A stretch of 64,000 bases of DNA, taken from assembly GCF_024764835.1 (NCBI RefSeq), contig NZ_JALIGE010000076.1, forward strand, positions 496,001 to 560,000, written 5' to 3'. Positions 43,053 to 52,123 of the stretch are shown here, piece by piece (the stretch's first letter is position 1; each line of letters begins with the position of its first letter). This stretch comes from Scandinavium hiltneri. GTDB lineage: Bacteria; Pseudomonadota; Gammaproteobacteria; Enterobacterales; Enterobacteriaceae. Below the pieces are notes generated by a model. That model saw only the letters and a program-made list of their open reading frames with translations. It had not been told where the DNA came from and ran no database searches. A program made the position numbers and the translations under genes.

Positions 43053-44426
43053 TTACATCTCGTCGCCGTTGCTGCGGATCGCCTGTTTCAACCATGCGTA
43101 GCTTTTCTTCGGCACGCGTTTCAAGTCTTTCAGATCGTGGTTATCGCGGTTGACATACACCACGCCGTAGCGCTTACGCATGTCGCCCTGCGAACTCAGA
43201 ATGTCGATAAGCCCCCAGCCGAGATAGCCAATCACCTCCGCGCCATCCTCTAAAATCGCCTCTTTCATGGCGTTGATATGGTCACGGTGATAGGCGATGC
43301 GGTAGTCATCGGCGACAGGATTCTCGCCATCCCAGGATTCAATGACGCCAATGCCGTTTTCAATCGGGAACACTGGCATCCGCCAGTCGTTGTAATAACG
43401 GGTGATGATGCTGCGAAAGCCGAGCGGATCAATTTGCCAGTTCCATTCGGTGGCTTTCAGATACGGGTTATTTTTATCGCCGTATTTCAGGTAATAGTTA
43501 ACCTCGGTGCCTTCCGGGATCGGATCGGTATCCAGCGTGCGGCTGGCGTAGTAGCTGAACGCCATGTAGTCGTTTTTGTTGCGGGCAATCAACGCTAAAT
43601 CCTCTTCGCGATAGATATCGTCGAAGCCTTCGCGCTTCACCACCGCCATCACTTCCGGGCTGTAGCCTTCACCTGCGTACACGCGCAGCAGGTTCTGGTT
43701 GAGGAATTCGTCATACTGTTGCGCACAGAAAATATCGCGCGGTTTGCAGGTCGCCGGATAGATAAGCTGGTGCGCTAGCATGCCGCCCATCAGTTTACCG
43801 GGCTTGGTTTCGTGCAGATACTGCGTCAGCTGCACATGTGCCACCATGGTGTGATGCTGAATTTCGTACAGTTCGCGCAGGGTTTCTTCTCCGCGCAGAT
43901 AGCCCGAAATGCGGAACGCGATTGGCATGTGGAAAATGTTCTGCTCGTTGAAGGTCAGCCAGTACTTCACCTTGTCGCCGTAGCAGTCGATCATCTTTTG
44001 CCCGTAGCGCACGAATGCATCCATCACCCGGCGGTCGTTAAAACCGTTGTACTCTTCGGCCAGCGCCAGCGGCATGTCGAAGTGATAGAGGCAGATCATT
44101 GGCTCGATGCCGCGGGCAATCAGCCCGTCGATGAAACGGTGATAAAACGCGATCCCTTCTTCGTTAAACGCACCGTCACCGGTCGGGCATACGCGGCTCC
44201 AGGCAATCTGGAAACGGTAGCAGTTCATGCCCAAATCCTGCATTAAATCAAAATCTTCTTCGAAGCGATGATACGAATCCGTGGCCACTTTCCAGTCGGA
44301 CGCAAACTCGCCCGGCTCACGAATGTCATACACCGATTTACCTTTACCGCCCTCGTTCCATGCCCCTTCGGTCTGCATGCTGGAAACCGAGTTACCCCAC
44401 AAAAAATCCTTCGGCAGTTTGTTCAT
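43053..44426 (-). CDS. GH1 6-phospho-beta-glucosidase
   Basis: A 457-residue family 1 glycosidase with N-terminal signature FLWGNSVSSMQTEGAWNEGGKGKS. The acid/base is E161 in TFNEQN and the nucleophile E356 in PIENGIGV. The closing VYVNRDNHDLKDLKRVPKKSYAWLKQAI is typical of phospho-beta-glucosidases (BglA/AscB-like). It hydrolyses the phosphorylated sugar delivered by the EIIC protein encoded downstream. First gene of the operon, with twin operators just upstream of its start. Confidence 0.9.
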   Translation of the reverse strand: MNKLPKDFLWGNSVSSMQTEGAWNEGGKGKSVYDIREPGEFASDWKVATDSYHRFEEDFDLMQDLGMNCYRFQIAWSRVCPTGDGAFNEEGIAFYHRFIDGLIARGIEPMICLYHFDMPLALAEEYNGFNDRRVMDAFVRYGQKMIDCYGDKVKYWLTFNEQNIFHMPIAFRISGYLRGEETLRELYEIQHHTMVAHVQLTQYLHETKPGKLMGGMLAHQLIYPATCKPRDIFCAQQYDEFLNQNLLRVYAGEGYSPEVMAVVKREGFDDIYREEDLALIARNKNDYMAFSYYASRTLDTDPIPEGTEVNYYLKYGDKNNPYLKATEWNWQIDPLGFRSIITRYYNDWRMPVFPIENGIGVIESWDGENPVADDYRIAYHRDHINAMKEAILEDGAEVIGYLGWGLIDILSSQGDMRKRYGVVYVNRDNHDLKDLKRVPKKSYAWLKQAIRSNGDEM

Positions 44427-44443
44427 TGTCGCTCTCCGCTAAT

Positions 44444-44476
44444 ATGACTAGTCATTTAAATTTAATGACTAGTCAT
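44444..44476. promoter_or_regulatory. Twin GntR-type operators
   Basis: Two identical 12-bp palindromes, ATGACTAGTCAT at 44444-44455 and 44465-44476, lie centre-to-centre 21 bp apart, two helical turns, so two dimers would bind the same face. Flanks extend the whole to a larger imperfect palindrome (ATAT at both ends). Located 18-50 bp upstream of the GH1 gene start, ideal for repression by the operon's own GntR protein. Confidence 0.8.
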
Positions 44477-44786
44477 ATAGAACTAAATGACAAATCAGGC
44501 AAAAGGCTTGTGTTGTTTTTGTGAGCAGATTCGAAAAGATAGTACTGTCGCCATGCCGTTCTTGCCCGTTTATCAACACTTCCTCAATGAACTGATATTT
44601 GTGACGGCGTCATTCGACTTCAGGCTCTAAGCTCTTTTCATTGCGAAGAAAACAAAAAATTACAAACTACTAACAACATCTTTACTTATTTGTACTTCAC
44701 TTCAATGGGGCGACACGGCCCGGCTATCAATAACCACTGCAACAGAACCACCAACGCTGTTCAACAATAAGCAGAGGAACTATCAG
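44477..44786. other. AT-rich divergent upstream region, GH1 operon / sulfatase
   Basis: No ORF, RNA or repeat is recognised. It holds promoters of two divergent units; the sulfatase gene has GAGGAACT as ribosome-binding site. Poly-A/T tracts (AAAACAAAAAATTAC, about 44650) suggest bent DNA. Confidence 0.4.
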
Positions 44787-46475
44787 ATGAGAAAAAGCTG
44801 GAAAGGTGTTGGCGTTCTGGCGTTTGCCGCCGGTTCGCTAATCCGCACCGGTGGTGCGGTGGCGGAAGACCCAACGAATACGCCTGCTCCGCCCCCCGAC
44901 AATAAGAAACCCAATATCATCCTGATTGTTTCGGATGATACGGGCTACGGCGATTTGGGGGTTTATGGCGGTGGCCCTGGCCGCGGCATGCCGACCCCAA
45001 ACCTGGACCGCATGGCTGATGAAGGGATGACCTTCTTCGATTTCTACGGTCAGCCCAGCTGTACTCCAGGCAGGGCCGCCATGCAAACCGGACGCATTCC
45101 GAACCGTAGCGGGATGACGACCGTGGCCTTCCAGGGTCAAGGGGGCGGCCTGCCAAAAGAGGAATGGACCCTGGCCTCGGTGCTGAAAACCGGGGGCTAT
45201 AAAACCTTCTTCACAGGTAAATGGCATTTGGGTGAAGCCGATTATGCGCTGCCTAACGCCCAGGGTTATGACGAAATGCGTTACGTCGGTCTCTATCACC
45301 TGAACGCCTACACCTATGCCGATCCGAAGTGGTTCCCGGATATGGATCCGAAACTACGTGAGATGTTCGCGCGTGTCACCCGCGGAGCCCTGTCGGGTAA
45401 AGCCGGCGAAGCGCCACATGAAGATTTCAAAGTCAACGGCGAGTATGTCAACACGCCGGTTATTGACGGTAAAGAAGGTGTGGTGGGTATACCGTTCTAC
45501 GATCGCTATGTGGAAAAAGCCGCGATCGACTATCTCGATGCCAACAGCAAATCTAGCGAACCGTTCTTCATGAGTATCAACTTCATGAAAAACCACCAGC
45601 CAAACATGCCGGATCCTGACTATATCGGCAAATCAATGTCGAAGAGTAAGTACGCCGATTCAATGGTCGAAATGGATGCCCGCGTCGGTCATATCATGGA
45701 TAAACTTCGCGAATTGGGTCTCGACAAAAATACCCTTGTAGTCTGGACCACCGACAACGGAGCCTGGCAGGATGTCTATCCCGATGCCGGGTATACGCCA
45801 TTCCGTGGCACCAAAGGAACCGATCGTGAGGGCGGCAGTCGCGTGCCCGCCATCGCCTGGTGGCCGGGTAAAATCAAAGATCACAGCCGCAACTACGACA
45901 TCGTCGGCGGTCTGGATTTGATGGCAACGTTCGCCTCTGTGGCAGACATCAAATTGCCTACAGAGGATCGTGCCGGCAAACCGATGATGTTCGACAGCTA
46001 TGACATCTCGCCAGTGCTGTTCGGGACCGGGAAAGATCCGCGCAACAGCTGGTTCTACTTTACCGAAGATGAACTCACCCCTGGGGCCGTTCGCGTTGGC
46101 AACTATAAGGCAGTGTTCAACCTCCGTGGAGACGATGGCGTGAAAACAGGCGGTCTGGCGGTTGATTCTAACCTCGGCTGGAAAGGCCCCTCTTCCTATG
46201 TCGCTACCGTGCCGCAGATCTTCGACCTCTGGCAAGATCCACAGGAACGCTACGATATCTTTATGAACAACTATACCGAGCACACCTGGACGCTCGTGAC
46301 CTTTAATGAGGCGATCAAGAACCTGATGCAGACCTACGTTAAATACCCGCCGCGTAAGAACCAGAGTGAAGGATACAGCGGCCCAATCACCCTGAGCCAG
46401 TATGAGCGTGTGAAAGGCGTTCGCGAGCAGCTGGAAAAACAAGGTTTCCAGATATCTCTGCCGACCGGCAACTGA
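44787..46475 (+). CDS. Cys-type arylsulfatase, periplasmic
   Basis: A 562-residue sulfatase (alkaline phosphatase superfamily) that hydrolyses sulfate esters. It has an N-terminal leader (about 25 residues, LAFAAGSLIRTGGAVAED), metal ligands in IVSDDTGYGDLG, and the formylglycine motif C92-T-P-G-R96 with GRIP beyond. KWHLGE and TTDNGAWQD provide further metal and sulfate contacts. Cys at the modified position with Pro at +2 and Arg at +4 fits FGly formation by the anaerobic maturase encoded just downstream. The substrate is undefined. Not in the E. coli order; likely accessory. Confidence 0.9.
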   Translation: MRKSWKGVGVLAFAAGSLIRTGGAVAEDPTNTPAPPPDNKKPNIILIVSDDTGYGDLGVYGGGPGRGMPTPNLDRMADEGMTFFDFYGQPSCTPGRAAMQTGRIPNRSGMTTVAFQGQGGGLPKEEWTLASVLKTGGYKTFFTGKWHLGEADYALPNAQGYDEMRYVGLYHLNAYTYADPKWFPDMDPKLREMFARVTRGALSGKAGEAPHEDFKVNGEYVNTPVIDGKEGVVGIPFYDRYVEKAAIDYLDANSKSSEPFFMSINFMKNHQPNMPDPDYIGKSMSKSKYADSMVEMDARVGHIMDKLRELGLDKNTLVVWTTDNGAWQDVYPDAGYTPFRGTKGTDREGGSRVPAIAWWPGKIKDHSRNYDIVGGLDLMATFASVADIKLPTEDRAGKPMMFDSYDISPVLFGTGKDPRNSWFYFTEDELTPGAVRVGNYKAVFNLRGDDGVKTGGLAVDSNLGWKGPSSYVATVPQIFDLWQDPQERYDIFMNNYTEHTWTLVTFNEAIKNLMQTYVKYPPRKNQSEGYSGPITLSQYERVKGVREQLEKQGFQISLPTGN

Positions 46476-46483
46476 CGGCATCA

Positions 46484-46517
46484 CCGGCCCCGTTTCGGGG
46501 CCGGACTTCTCATTTTT
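46484..46517 (+). terminator. Intercistronic terminator/attenuator, sulfatase / anSME
   Basis: CCGGCCCCG (46484-46492), TTT loop, CGGGGCCGG (46496-46504), then ACTTCTCATTTTTT. It stands between the sulfatase stop and the maturase start (54 bp), so most transcripts should end here, with read-through for the maturase. Confidence 0.8.
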
Positions 46518-46529
46518 TAAGGCCGGACT

Positions 46530-47807
46530 ATGAAAGAGAGCACCAAACTGCCACTGACACCGCTGGTCAATGCCGGACGCTATTTACCGCCATTGAAACG
46601 CCGTTACCATGTGATGGCCAAACCGTCTGGCTCCACCTGTAACCTCGACTGTAGCTACTGTTTTTACCTGCACAAAGAGCAACTGTTGCACCAGGATCGC
46701 GACAAAGGGATGAGCGATGAGGTACTGGAAAACTTTATCCGGCAGTATATCGCCACCCAGGACGGCGAAGAGATTGTCTTCTCCTGGCAAGGCGGCGAAC
46801 CGACGTTAATGGGGCTCGATTTCTTTCGCAAAGTGGTGGAGTTACAAAAGAAATACCAGCCAAAACATCAACGCATTGAAAACGATCTACAGACGAATGG
46901 CTTTCTGATTAACGATGAGTGGGCGGAATTTCTCAAAGAACATCGCTTTCTGGTGGGCGTTTCGATTGATGGTCCACGGGAACTTCACGACCGTTATCGT
47001 GTGACGCGCAGCGGCAAACCCACCTTCGACCGCGTGATGCGTGGTATCGAAACGCTTAAACGCCACGGGGTGTCGTTCAATACTTTAGTCGTCATCAACC
47101 GCGTCAATGCCCGCTTCCCGAAGGAGGTGTATCACTTTCTGACCGAGACCGTGGGTTCGACCTATATCCAGTTTATTCCCTGCGTGGAACCCGTGGAATT
47201 TAAGCATACCGCACCACAGTTCTGGCGCGATGACACTATTCCGATCACCGGCACGCGCCGGGCGCACCCTGGCGATCTGGACTCAATTGTCACCGACTGG
47301 TCAGTCGATCCGGACGACTGGGGCAGCTTCCTGATTGGCGCTTTTGAGGAGTGGGTGAATCACGATCTCGGCCGGGTACAGGTCAACGTGTTTGAAACGG
47401 CTGTGGTGCAGACCATGGGACTGCCAGCACAGCTGTGCGTCACCGCCGAATTTTGCGGGAAAGCACTGGCGATGGAGAAAAATGGCGACGTTTTCTCTTG
47501 CGATCACTATGTCTATCCGGAGTATAAGCTCGGCAACATCCACCGGCAGTCGCTGGCACAAATGGTGTTTTCTGAACGCCAGCAGGCGTTTGGCATGGGC
47601 AAGAAAAATACCCTGCCTGAATACTGTAAAACCTGTCCTCACCTCAAACTTTGCTGGGGGGAGTGCCCAAAAAATCGCATCGTTCGTGCCCCCGATGGAG
47701 AAACCGGACTCAACTATCTCTGCCCGGGCCTGAAGGCATTTTTCAGTACCGCGAAACCGACGCTGGAAAAAATTGCGGCCATGATTCAGGCCTCTCCACC
47801 GCTATAA
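46530..47807 (+). CDS. Anaerobic sulfatase-maturating enzyme (radical SAM/SPASM)
   Basis: A 425-residue radical-SAM enzyme that oxidises the sulfatase Cys to formylglycine without oxygen. The SAM cluster motif is C37-NLD-C41-SY-C44. The C-terminal SPASM region provides the auxiliary [4Fe-4S] ligands (FCGKALAMEKNGDVFSCDHYV and CKTCPHLKLCWGECPKNR). FSWQGGEPTLMGLDFF is the GGEP SAM-contacting motif. It is adjacent to its probable substrate sulfatase. An intrinsic terminator follows. Confidence 0.92.
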   Translation: MKESTKLPLTPLVNAGRYLPPLKRRYHVMAKPSGSTCNLDCSYCFYLHKEQLLHQDRDKGMSDEVLENFIRQYIATQDGEEIVFSWQGGEPTLMGLDFFRKVVELQKKYQPKHQRIENDLQTNGFLINDEWAEFLKEHRFLVGVSIDGPRELHDRYRVTRSGKPTFDRVMRGIETLKRHGVSFNTLVVINRVNARFPKEVYHFLTETVGSTYIQFIPCVEPVEFKHTAPQFWRDDTIPITGTRRAHPGDLDSIVTDWSVDPDDWGSFLIGAFEEWVNHDLGRVQVNVFETAVVQTMGLPAQLCVTAEFCGKALAMEKNGDVFSCDHYVYPEYKLGNIHRQSLAQMVFSERQQAFGMGKKNTLPEYCKTCPHLKLCWGECPKNRIVRAPDGETGLNYLCPGLKAFFSTAKPTLEKIAAMIQASPPL

Positions 47808-47842
47808 AAAAACCGGGTGGCCCCCTGGCCTACCCGGTTTTT
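47805..47842. terminator. Bidirectional terminator, anSME / aldo-keto reductase
   Basis: AAAAAACCGGGT (47805 onward) pairs with ACCCGGTTTTT (47832-47842), separated by a GC-rich loop; T-runs are present on both strands. A second hairpin, CCCCGGC/GCCGGGG (about 47847-47865), follows toward the convergent gene. Confidence 0.85.
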
Positions 47843-47873
47843 ATCCACGCCCCGGCACACCGCCGGGGACATT

Positions 47874-48914
47874 TTATTGCTGTGCCAGCTGATTACGGCG
47901 GTACTCGCCCTGACGTTCGAGCATCCAGCCCGGATATTCACGCGGCAGTGCGCTGACCGCATCCAGCTGTTTCAGCTCGTCGTCCGTCAGACGGATTTCG
48001 GTGGCAGCGATGTTATCCGCCAGCTGATCCGGACGTTTGGCCCCGATGATCACGCTGCTAACCACCGGCTGATGCAGCAGCCACGCCAGTGCAATTTGTG
48101 CCACCGACACGCCTTTGCTTTCAGCGATATTGCGCATTACGTCGATGCAATCGAAACCACGCTCTTTGTCTACCGGTGGGAAGTCGAACTCCAGACGGCG
48201 GCCACCTGCTTCGTTTTGCCCATCTCGTCCATATTTACCGCTGAGGAAACCGCCTGCCAGCGGGCTCCAGACCATCAGCCCGACGCCTTCGCTTTGCATC
48301 ATCGGCACCAGTTCGCGTTCGAGGTCACGCCCGGCAATGGTGTAATACGCTTGCAGTGAGGCAAAACGCGACAGGCCCAGCCGCTCGGAAATGCCCAGCG
48401 CCTTCATGATTTGCCACGCCGACCAGTTCGACACCCCGATGTAGCGCACATGGCCGTGCTGCACGAGATTGTCCAGCGCGTACAGCGTCTCTTCTATCGG
48501 CGTAGCCGGGTCGAAGCCGTGCAGCTGAAACAGGTCGATATGATCGAGCTGCATCCGGCGCAAGCTCTCTTTGACGCTGTTGATGATGTGATAGCGCGAG
48601 CTGCCGCGTGAGTTCACACCCGCGGTGCCGGTTTCGCCAAACACTTTGGTCGCCACCACCACGTTTTCGCGCGGCACTTTGAGGTTTTTCAGCGCCTGGC
48701 CGGTGATCTCTTCCGAGCGCCCTTCCGAATAAACGTTGGCGGTATCGATAAAGTTGATGCCCGCATCCAGCGCGCTGCCAACCAGCCGCTCGGCGTCCGC
48801 CTGCTGCAGTTGGCCAATTTTACCCCACATTCCGCCTTCGCCGCCGAACGTCATGGTGCCAAGGCACAGTTCGGACACAAACAGACCGGTATTGCCTAAT
48901 TTCTGGTAACGCAT
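47874..48914 (-). CDS. Aldo/keto reductase
   Basis: A 346-residue NADPH-dependent TIM-barrel oxidoreductase. The catalytic tetrad is D57 (FIDTANVYSEG), Y62, K90 (VVVATKVFG) and H132 (LFQLHGFDP). The C-terminal cofactor segment SSVIIGAKRPDQLADNIAA is typical. MRYQKLGNTG at 48914 has GAGGAG upstream and is the natural start. The substrate is unknown. It stands alone between the sulfatase pair and the efflux operon, same strand as the latter, 108 bp downstream of it. Confidence 0.88.
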   Translation of the reverse strand: MRYQKLGNTGLFVSELCLGTMTFGGEGGMWGKIGQLQQADAERLVGSALDAGINFIDTANVYSEGRSEEITGQALKNLKVPRENVVVATKVFGETGTAGVNSRGSSRYHIINSVKESLRRMQLDHIDLFQLHGFDPATPIEETLYALDNLVQHGHVRYIGVSNWSAWQIMKALGISERLGLSRFASLQAYYTIAGRDLERELVPMMQSEGVGLMVWSPLAGGFLSGKYGRDGQNEAGGRRLEFDFPPVDKERGFDCIDVMRNIAESKGVSVAQIALAWLLHQPVVSSVIIGAKRPDQLADNIAATEIRLTDDELKQLDAVSALPREYPGWMLERQGEYRRNQLAQQ

Positions 48915-49022
48915 AACTTTCTCCTCAGGGGATGTCGTTGGTGTGTGTCGTATAGTTATAACCACACGCCTGCGTTTGCGAATGGGGCGTTCCTGCCCGT
49001 TTCTTGCCCAATTCTCTAAACC

Positions 49023-50549
49023 TTAACCGCGAGGCGCATCGCCGAATACCGAATAATCCGGCAGATGCACGTCCTGATAAGTTTCCCAGCCACCGCCCAG
49101 GGCTTTATACAGCGCGACTAAATCGATGCGACTTTGCACCTGCGCCTGAGCGTGCTGCTGCTCCGCCTGCGCCAGTTGCCGCTGCGCATCCAGCACGTCA
49201 ATGAACGTCGCGAGCCCCTGTTTGTAGCTGTCACTGGCGAGGTTAAAGGCGCTTTGTAACGCGTCAATCGTGCGCTGCAATGCCTGTTCTTGTTTCTGGT
49301 CGCTGCGATAGCTCACCAGCGAATTCTCAACGTCGCCGAGCGCCGTCAGCACGGTTTGCCGATACTGAAGCACTTGCGCGCCCTGCTGCGCCCGCGCCAG
49401 TTTGACGCTGGAGACCAGCCGTCCGCCCTGGAAAATGGGAATCGAAATCTGCGGGCCGACACTGTAGAAATGACTGCTCCAGTCGGTAAGCCAGTTAGTT
49501 TCGGTATTACGCAGACCAAACTGGCCGTTCAGCGTCAGGCTGGGGAACAGTTCTGCCACAGAGACACCAATTTGCGCCGTGGCGGCATGTAAATTGGCTT
49601 CGGCTTCGCGCACGTCCGGACGGCGGCGCGCCAGGGTCGACGGGATGCCGGTTTGCACCACGTCAGGTAAGTTCGGCAGCGGCTGCGGGGTGCGCAGTTC
49701 GCCATCCAGCGCGCCCGGCGGTTTGCCGAGCAGAATCGCCAGCGCGTTCATCGCCTGTCGTTCCTGCGCTTCATACTGTGGGAGTTGCGCTTCAAGATTT
49801 CCCAGCTGTGCGCGGGCGTTTTCGACGTCCATCTGCGGCGACAGCCCACCCTTCTGTCGGCTTTGCGTCAGCTCCAGGGTTTCCTGGGCGCTGGCTATCT
49901 GCGTATTCATGGTTGCCATAATGCTCTGCGTGCCACGCAGCTGGAGCCAGGCGCGGGCGACTTCCGCCTCCAGCGACACCAGCGCATCGTTGCGTTGTTC
50001 AATTGCCGCCTGCTGTTGCGCTTTCGCCGCTTCGACCTGACGCCGTACTTTTCCCCACAAATCGAGTTCCCACTGCGCGTCAAAGCTGCCCTGATACAGG
50101 TGAATCGGCTCGGTCAGCGGCTGTAACGCGCCTTTCAAATCCGGGTCAACATTATCAATCTGGCTATAGACGCCCTGAGAGTTCAGCTCGCCTTCAACAC
50201 CCAACTGCTGGCGCGTGGCCTGCAAATTCCCGTTCACCGACGGGAAGAACGCGCCGTTGGCTTGATTGAGCTGTTCACGCGCCCCGGCGATACGCAGCGC
50301 GGTTTGTTGCAGCGAGAGATTGCCGATGATCGCCCTCTCAATCAGGCTGTTGAGTTCGGCTGAATTGAACGTCGTCCACCAGCGCGTATTCACCGCCTGG
50401 GTCGCGGTTTTCGAGGCCGCCGCGTTGTCTCCGGGATCATTCCAGTGCGACGGCGTTTTCGGCTGCGGTGACAGGTAATCCGGCCCGACGGAGCAACCCG
50501 CCAGCAGTAATGCGATTCCGGACAGGGCAAAAGGTATGCTTCTGTACAT
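49023..50549 (-). CDS. Outer-membrane efflux lipoprotein (NodT/OprM type)
   Basis: A 508-residue TolC-superfamily channel subunit. The signal peptide ends in a lipobox (LLLAGC, Cys near residue 19). Duplicated OEP domains are visible: first repeat around ALRIAGAREQLNQANGAFFP, second around RRPDVREAEANLHAATAQIGVSVAELFPSLTL, with SYKQGLATFIDVLDAQRQLAQAEQQHAQ near the end. It forms the exit duct for the MFS pump and HlyD-type adaptor encoded just upstream (2-bp gap to the pump gene). Confidence 0.9.
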   Translation of the reverse strand: MYRSIPFALSGIALLLAGCSVGPDYLSPQPKTPSHWNDPGDNAAASKTATQAVNTRWWTTFNSAELNSLIERAIIGNLSLQQTALRIAGAREQLNQANGAFFPSVNGNLQATRQQLGVEGELNSQGVYSQIDNVDPDLKGALQPLTEPIHLYQGSFDAQWELDLWGKVRRQVEAAKAQQQAAIEQRNDALVSLEAEVARAWLQLRGTQSIMATMNTQIASAQETLELTQSRQKGGLSPQMDVENARAQLGNLEAQLPQYEAQERQAMNALAILLGKPPGALDGELRTPQPLPNLPDVVQTGIPSTLARRRPDVREAEANLHAATAQIGVSVAELFPSLTLNGQFGLRNTETNWLTDWSSHFYSVGPQISIPIFQGGRLVSSVKLARAQQGAQVLQYRQTVLTALGDVENSLVSYRSDQKQEQALQRTIDALQSAFNLASDSYKQGLATFIDVLDAQRQLAQAEQQHAQAQVQSRIDLVALYKALGGGWETYQDVHLPDYSVFGDAPRG

Positions 50550-50551
50550 CG

Positions 50552-52123
50552 TCAGTGTGCTCCTGCGCTGCCTTCGCTCTTAATTGGCGAAAGCAGTAAA
50601 CAAAACGGGATCAGGCATAGCGCCACCACGCTCAAAAGAGTAAAGACATCGACATAGGCCAGAAATCGGGACTGAGCGATGAGCTGCTTATACATTTGTC
50701 CCCCGGCCAGACTCAGCGGGTCACCCACCTGAGTGGTGAAGTTGCGGATTCCTTCCGCCACCTCTTTTAGCGTGAGCTGGAAAGATTCGTTAAACGGCGT
50801 GGCGTTATAGGCCAGATAGGCGCTGTGGGTTTGTGCTCGTTCGGTTATAGCCGCAGTGGAAAGCGAAATACCCACCGATCCCGCCACGTTACGGAACATG
50901 GTGAACAGCGCCGCGGCATCGGCATTCAGCCGGCGTGGTATGGAGACAAAGGCAATAGTGGTCAGTGGCACAAACAGGAATCCCAGCCCTAATGATTGGG
51001 CGCACCGGAACAAGACCAGCGTTTCAAAATCGATAGCGGGCGTCAGATTTCGCGACCAGAAGAAGGACACCGCCAGCAGAGTAAAACCAAAAGCGATTAT
51101 CCAGCGGGTTTGTACAATCGGCATCAACTTGAGCACCAGCGGAATGGTGAGCACGATAAGCACCGCGCCCGGCGACATCACCAGCCCCGACCAGGTGGCG
51201 GTGTAGCCCAAATCCTGCTGAGCGAGCTGAGGGATAACCACCGAACTGCCGTACAAGATCATCGCCATGCCCGCCATCAGCAGGCAGGAAATCGCAAAGT
51301 TACGATCTGTCATACAGCGTAAATCCACTACCGGTTTGCGGGCGTAAAGCAGCCAGTAAATCGCCCCGACAATACCAATCAGCGTCAGCACCGCAAAGGT
51401 GATAATAAAGTTCGAGTGGAACCAGTCGTCGTCCTCACCGCGATCGAGCATCACCTGCAAACAGCCCAGTCCAAGAGCAATAAGTCCGATTCCGGTCCAG
51501 TCGATGCTGGCTTTACCTTCGACTTTTTTCTCCCACGGCGGGTCTTCAAGCAGCTGATACACCGCCAGCACCGTCAGAATGCCGACCGGGATATTGATAA
51601 AGAATACCCAGCGCCAGGAGTAGCTGTCGGTTATCCAGCCGCCGAGGGTTGGGCCCATCACCGGGGCAACGATAATCGCTATCGACGACAGGCCGAACGC
51701 CTTGCCCCGGTCTTCCGGTTTGAAGTAATCAAGCAGCACCGACTGCTGCGTGGGCTGTAAGCCGCCGCCAAAAAAACCCTGCATCACGCGAAAGAGAATG
51801 ATTTGCCAAAGCTCTGTGGCGATGCCACACAGAAACGAACAGATGGTGAACATCACGATGCAGATGATGAAGAACTGTTTGCGTCCGAGCAGGCGACTTA
51901 AGAAGGCCGAAATCGGCAGCACGATACCGTTCGCCACCAGATAGCTGGTTAACACCCACGTGGATTCGTCGTAGCTGGCCGAAAGTGACCCGGCAACGTG
52001 GGGCAGCGCCACGTTGACGATAGTGGTGTCGAGAATTTCCATAAATACCGCAAGGGTGACAACGATCGCCACCGCCCACGGATTGCTGGCGGGCCGCCAG
52101 TTTTCATGGCTGCTGTCGGTCAT
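50552..52123 (-). CDS. DHA2-family MFS efflux pump (EmrB-like)
   Basis: A 523-residue 14-helix drug:H+ antiporter. Helix-1 motif D1 LDTTIVNVALPHVAGSL, motif A SRLLGRKQFFIICI and motif C VMGPTLGGWITDSYSWRWVFFINIPVG are all clear. It pumps hydrophobic compounds into the adaptor/channel encoded by its neighbours. It overlaps the adaptor gene by 4 bp (ATGA) and the channel gene follows by 2 bp. No regulator gene is in the operon. Confidence 0.92.
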   Translation of the reverse strand: MTDSSHENWRPASNPWAVAIVVTLAVFMEILDTTIVNVALPHVAGSLSASYDESTWVLTSYLVANGIVLPISAFLSRLLGRKQFFIICIVMFTICSFLCGIATELWQIILFRVMQGFFGGGLQPTQQSVLLDYFKPEDRGKAFGLSSIAIIVAPVMGPTLGGWITDSYSWRWVFFINIPVGILTVLAVYQLLEDPPWEKKVEGKASIDWTGIGLIALGLGCLQVMLDRGEDDDWFHSNFIITFAVLTLIGIVGAIYWLLYARKPVVDLRCMTDRNFAISCLLMAGMAMILYGSSVVIPQLAQQDLGYTATWSGLVMSPGAVLIVLTIPLVLKLMPIVQTRWIIAFGFTLLAVSFFWSRNLTPAIDFETLVLFRCAQSLGLGFLFVPLTTIAFVSIPRRLNADAAALFTMFRNVAGSVGISLSTAAITERAQTHSAYLAYNATPFNESFQLTLKEVAEGIRNFTTQVGDPLSLAGGQMYKQLIAQSRFLAYVDVFTLLSVVALCLIPFCLLLSPIKSEGSAGAH

